From Pimelobacter simplex (GTDB taxonomy: Bacteria > Actinomycetota > Actinomycetes > Propionibacteriales > Nocardioidaceae): a stretch of DNA of 64,000 nucleotides. The notes beneath the pieces were generated by a model. That model was not told where the DNA came from. It saw only the letters and a program-made list of their open reading frames with translations, and ran no database searches. Every line of letters starts with the position of its first letter. Position 1 is the first letter of the stretch. Location: the NCBI RefSeq assembly GCF_900114845.1, contig NZ_FOUK01000006.1, forward strand, positions 62,001 to 126,000, in the 5' to 3' direction. Positions 62,640 through 64,000 of this stretch are shown one piece after another. Both the position numbers and the translations under genes were made by a program.

Positions 62640-63229
62640 CAGCCGGCCGCCGCGACGAGCTCCTTCGCTGCACCGAGGGGGTCGGGATGTCGCCAGATCG
62701 CGCCGATCACGGCGACGCCGTGCGCGCCCGCGGCCCGCACCTCGGCGGCCCGCGCGGCGTCCAGGCCGCCGATGGCCACCAGCGGCAGCACCCCGGCCGC
62801 CGCGGTCACGGCCGCGACGCCCAGTGCGGCGGGCAGGCCGTCCTTCGACGACGTGGCGTGCACGGGTCCGAAGCCCGCGTAGTCGGCCCCCGCCTCCGCC
62901 GCCGCCACGACCTCGTCGCGCGAGCGGCAGGTCGCGCCGACCAGCAGCCCAGGGGCGAGCCGTCGGGCGTCGGCGACGGCGAGGTCGCTCGCGCCGAGGT
63001 GGACGCCGTCCGCGCCCGCCGCGAGCGCGACGTCGAGCCGGTCGTTGACGACGACCGTCGACCCGCGCGGCCGGACGGCGGCGAGCACCGACCGGGTCAG
63101 TGCGACGAGGTCCCCGGTGCCCAGGGACTTCTCCCGCACCTGGAAGCCGTCGATGCCGGCGTCCGCCAGTGCGGGCAGGAGGGAGAGGTCGTCCGCGGCG
63201 GACAACAGGCAGAAGATGCGTGCGCTCAT
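62639..63229 (-). CDS. thiE: thiamine-phosphate synthase
   Basis: 196 residues. QVREKSLG, VNDRLDVALAAGADGVHLG, GATCRSRDEV, GFGPVHATSSKDG and AIGGLD carry all residues expected to bind HMP-pyrophosphate and thiazole phosphate, so this is the genuine ThiE. First gene of the operon; its AAGGA ribosome binding site adjoins the conserved 3' end of the TPP aptamer, allowing direct occlusion. Confidence 0.94.
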   Translation of the reverse strand: MSARIFCLLSAADDLSLLPALADAGIDGFQVREKSLGTGDLVALTRSVLAAVRPRGSTVVVNDRLDVALAAGADGVHLGASDLAVADARRLAPGLLVGATCRSRDEVVAAAEAGADYAGFGPVHATSSKDGLPAALGVAAVTAAAGVLPLVAIGGLDAARAAEVRAAGAHGVAVIGAIWRHPDPLGAAKELVAAAG

Positions 63230-63239
63230 CAGGTCCGTT

Positions 63240-63323
63240 CCTTCGCCGGCATGATCCGGATCAGGTGTGACGGTCGGAGCGGCTCCAGCTCCCTCTCAGC
63301 CCGCTGCCGCGGACTCCCGTGGG
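63240..63323 (-). promoter_or_regulatory. TPP riboswitch
   Basis: On the minus strand the aptamer reads ACGGGAGTCC ... GGCTGAGAGG ... ACACCTGATCCGGATCATG-CCGGCGAAGG, with the invariant CTGAGA and the CCTGATCCGGATCATGCC-type segment of thi-box RNAs. Its 3' edge merges with the thiE ribosome binding site, so control is probably translational. It governs the whole seven-gene operon through coupled starts. Confidence 0.95.
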
Positions 63324-63333
63324 TGGTCGTGCG

Positions 63334-64000
63334 TCACGCTAGCGCACGATCCTCGGCGAGCTCCAGGGGGTGCTCGGCCAGGTAGCGCCGGACGGCGACC
63401 GCCGCCGCCCGTCCGGCCCGGTTGCCGCCGATGGTGCTGGCCGAGGGCCCGTAGCCCACCAGCTGCACGCGCGGGTCACGCACGGCCGTCGTCGCCGTCT
63501 GCACGTCGGCGCCGCTCTGCAGCAGGGCGATCCCGCCGTGCTCGCTGCGCAGCTGCAGCGGCGCCAGGTGGCCGACGGCGGGGCGGAAGCCCGTCGCCCA
63601 GAGGATCACGTCGGCGGGCTCGAACGAGCCGTCGGCCCAGCGCACGCCGTCGGGCTCGATCCGCGCGAACATGGGCCGCCGCCGCTCGTAGACCCCGAGG
63701 CGGGCGGCCTCCTGCTCCTGCGGGCGCAGGGCCAGCCCGGTCACGCTCACCACGCTCGCCGGCGGCAGGCCCGCGCGCACCCGCTCCTGGACGAGCTCGA
63801 TCGCGTGCCGGCCGGCGTCCGCGTCGAAGTGGTCGCGCCACACGGGCGGCTTGCGGGTCACCCAGACCACGTCGGTGCGCGGTCCCAGCTCGCCGAGGAA
63901 CTGGACGGCCGACGCCCCGCCGCCGACCACGACCACGCGCTTGCCGTCGAAGTGCTCGGGCCCGGGGTAGTCCGCCGTGTGCAGCTGCTCGCCGCGGAAG
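63334..64000 (-). CDS. flavin-containing monooxygenase-like NAD(P)/FAD oxidoreductase (5' end beyond window)
   Basis: The C-terminal ~222 residues of a minus-strand gene that starts past the right edge. KRVVVVGGGASAVQF is the second (NADPH) Rossmann motif, VILWATGFRPAV is the ATG-type motif of flavoprotein monooxygenases, and VGYGPSASTIGGNRAGRAAA is near the end. Members include CzcO-like and FMO-like enzymes; substrate unknown. Its stop is about 10 nt before the TPP aptamer, so a thi promoter must lie inside its 3' end or the aptamer is read through from it. Confidence 0.85.
   Translation of the reverse strand, partial: FRGEQLHTADYPGPEHFDGKRVVVVGGGASAVQFLGELGPRTDVVWVTRKPPVWRDHFDADAGRHAIELVQERVRAGLPPASVVSVTGLALRPQEQEAARLGVYERRRPMFARIEPDGVRWADGSFEPADVILWATGFRPAVGHLAPLQLRSEHGGIALLQSGADVQTATTAVRDPRVQLVGYGPSASTIGGNRAGRAAAVAVRRYLAEHPLELAEDRALA

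Overview
The window is about 71-73% GC, almost fully coding, and shows the gene order and families of a high-GC actinobacterium. A Nocardioidaceae member (Nocardioides-like) is my best guess. The basis is the rplM-rpsI-glmM / coaA / glmS-acpS-nnr-alr block, an LpqY-SugABC trehalose importer, class II fructose bisphosphatase beside xseA/xseB and DUF4245, a SigE-family sigma factor, and many starts with a TANNNT box 6-8 nt upstream and no ribosome binding site (leaderless mRNAs). No rRNA, tRNA, IS element, phage gene or CRISPR array was seen, and no gene-free stretch exceeds 300 bases; the longest is 287 b upstream of rplM.

Layout. (1) 1-14.8 kb: cell-wall and CoA core genes on the minus strand (glmS, acpS, nnr, alr, an alpha/beta hydrolase, and glmM further right) with coaA on plus. 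Between coaA and glmM sits a block that looks inserted into otherwise conserved order: a lipoprotein, a receptor Ser/Thr kinase, a large secreted beta-rich protein and a two-gene ABC exporter. (2) 14.9-18.4 kb: rplM-rpsI behind a long structured leader, a BASS-family transporter and citrate synthase. (3) 18.5-26 kb: a Uma2-like protein, an M1 metallopeptidase and a 1286-residue Pls/PosA-type single-module NRPS (A-PCP, then three tandem membrane-linked C-terminal domains), divergent from an acyl-CoA ligase. (4) 26-30 kb: a taurine-type ABC importer and an HtrA-like protease. (5) 30-38 kb: a GNAT/ABC-F pair, a SigE-type sigma factor with a membrane partner, an excalibur/nuclease-like secreted protein, SIMPL, an RsmC-like methyltransferase and truA. 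(6) 38-45.5 kb: a PfkB kinase, xseA-xseB, DUF4245, a molybdate regulator with modABC, and glpX. (7) 45.6-57.7 kb: TetR/DUF981, two alpha/beta hydrolases, lpqY-sugABC, DUF4032, asparaginase, YdeI and a DUF222-HNH protein. (8) 57.7-63.3 kb: a complete-looking thiamine operon thiE-thiO-thiS-thiG-tenI-thiD-thiC, every junction overlapping, under one TPP riboswitch. A flavoprotein oxidoreductase is cut by the right edge.

The best candidate for an undescribed system is region 3. The NRPS has the polylysine-synthetase architecture. Its adenylation pocket reads close to a lysine code, a zinc aminopeptidase starts 6 nt after its stop, and a CRP/GlxR-like palindrome lies in its promoter region. Together this looks like a synthesis-and-degradation pair for a cationic isopeptide homopolymer. 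The product itself is inference. Other observations are a two-state leader RNA on rplM-rpsI, a compact ThiD, back-to-back -10 boxes at pfkB/xseA, and convergent gene pairs whose stop codons lie inside palindromes.
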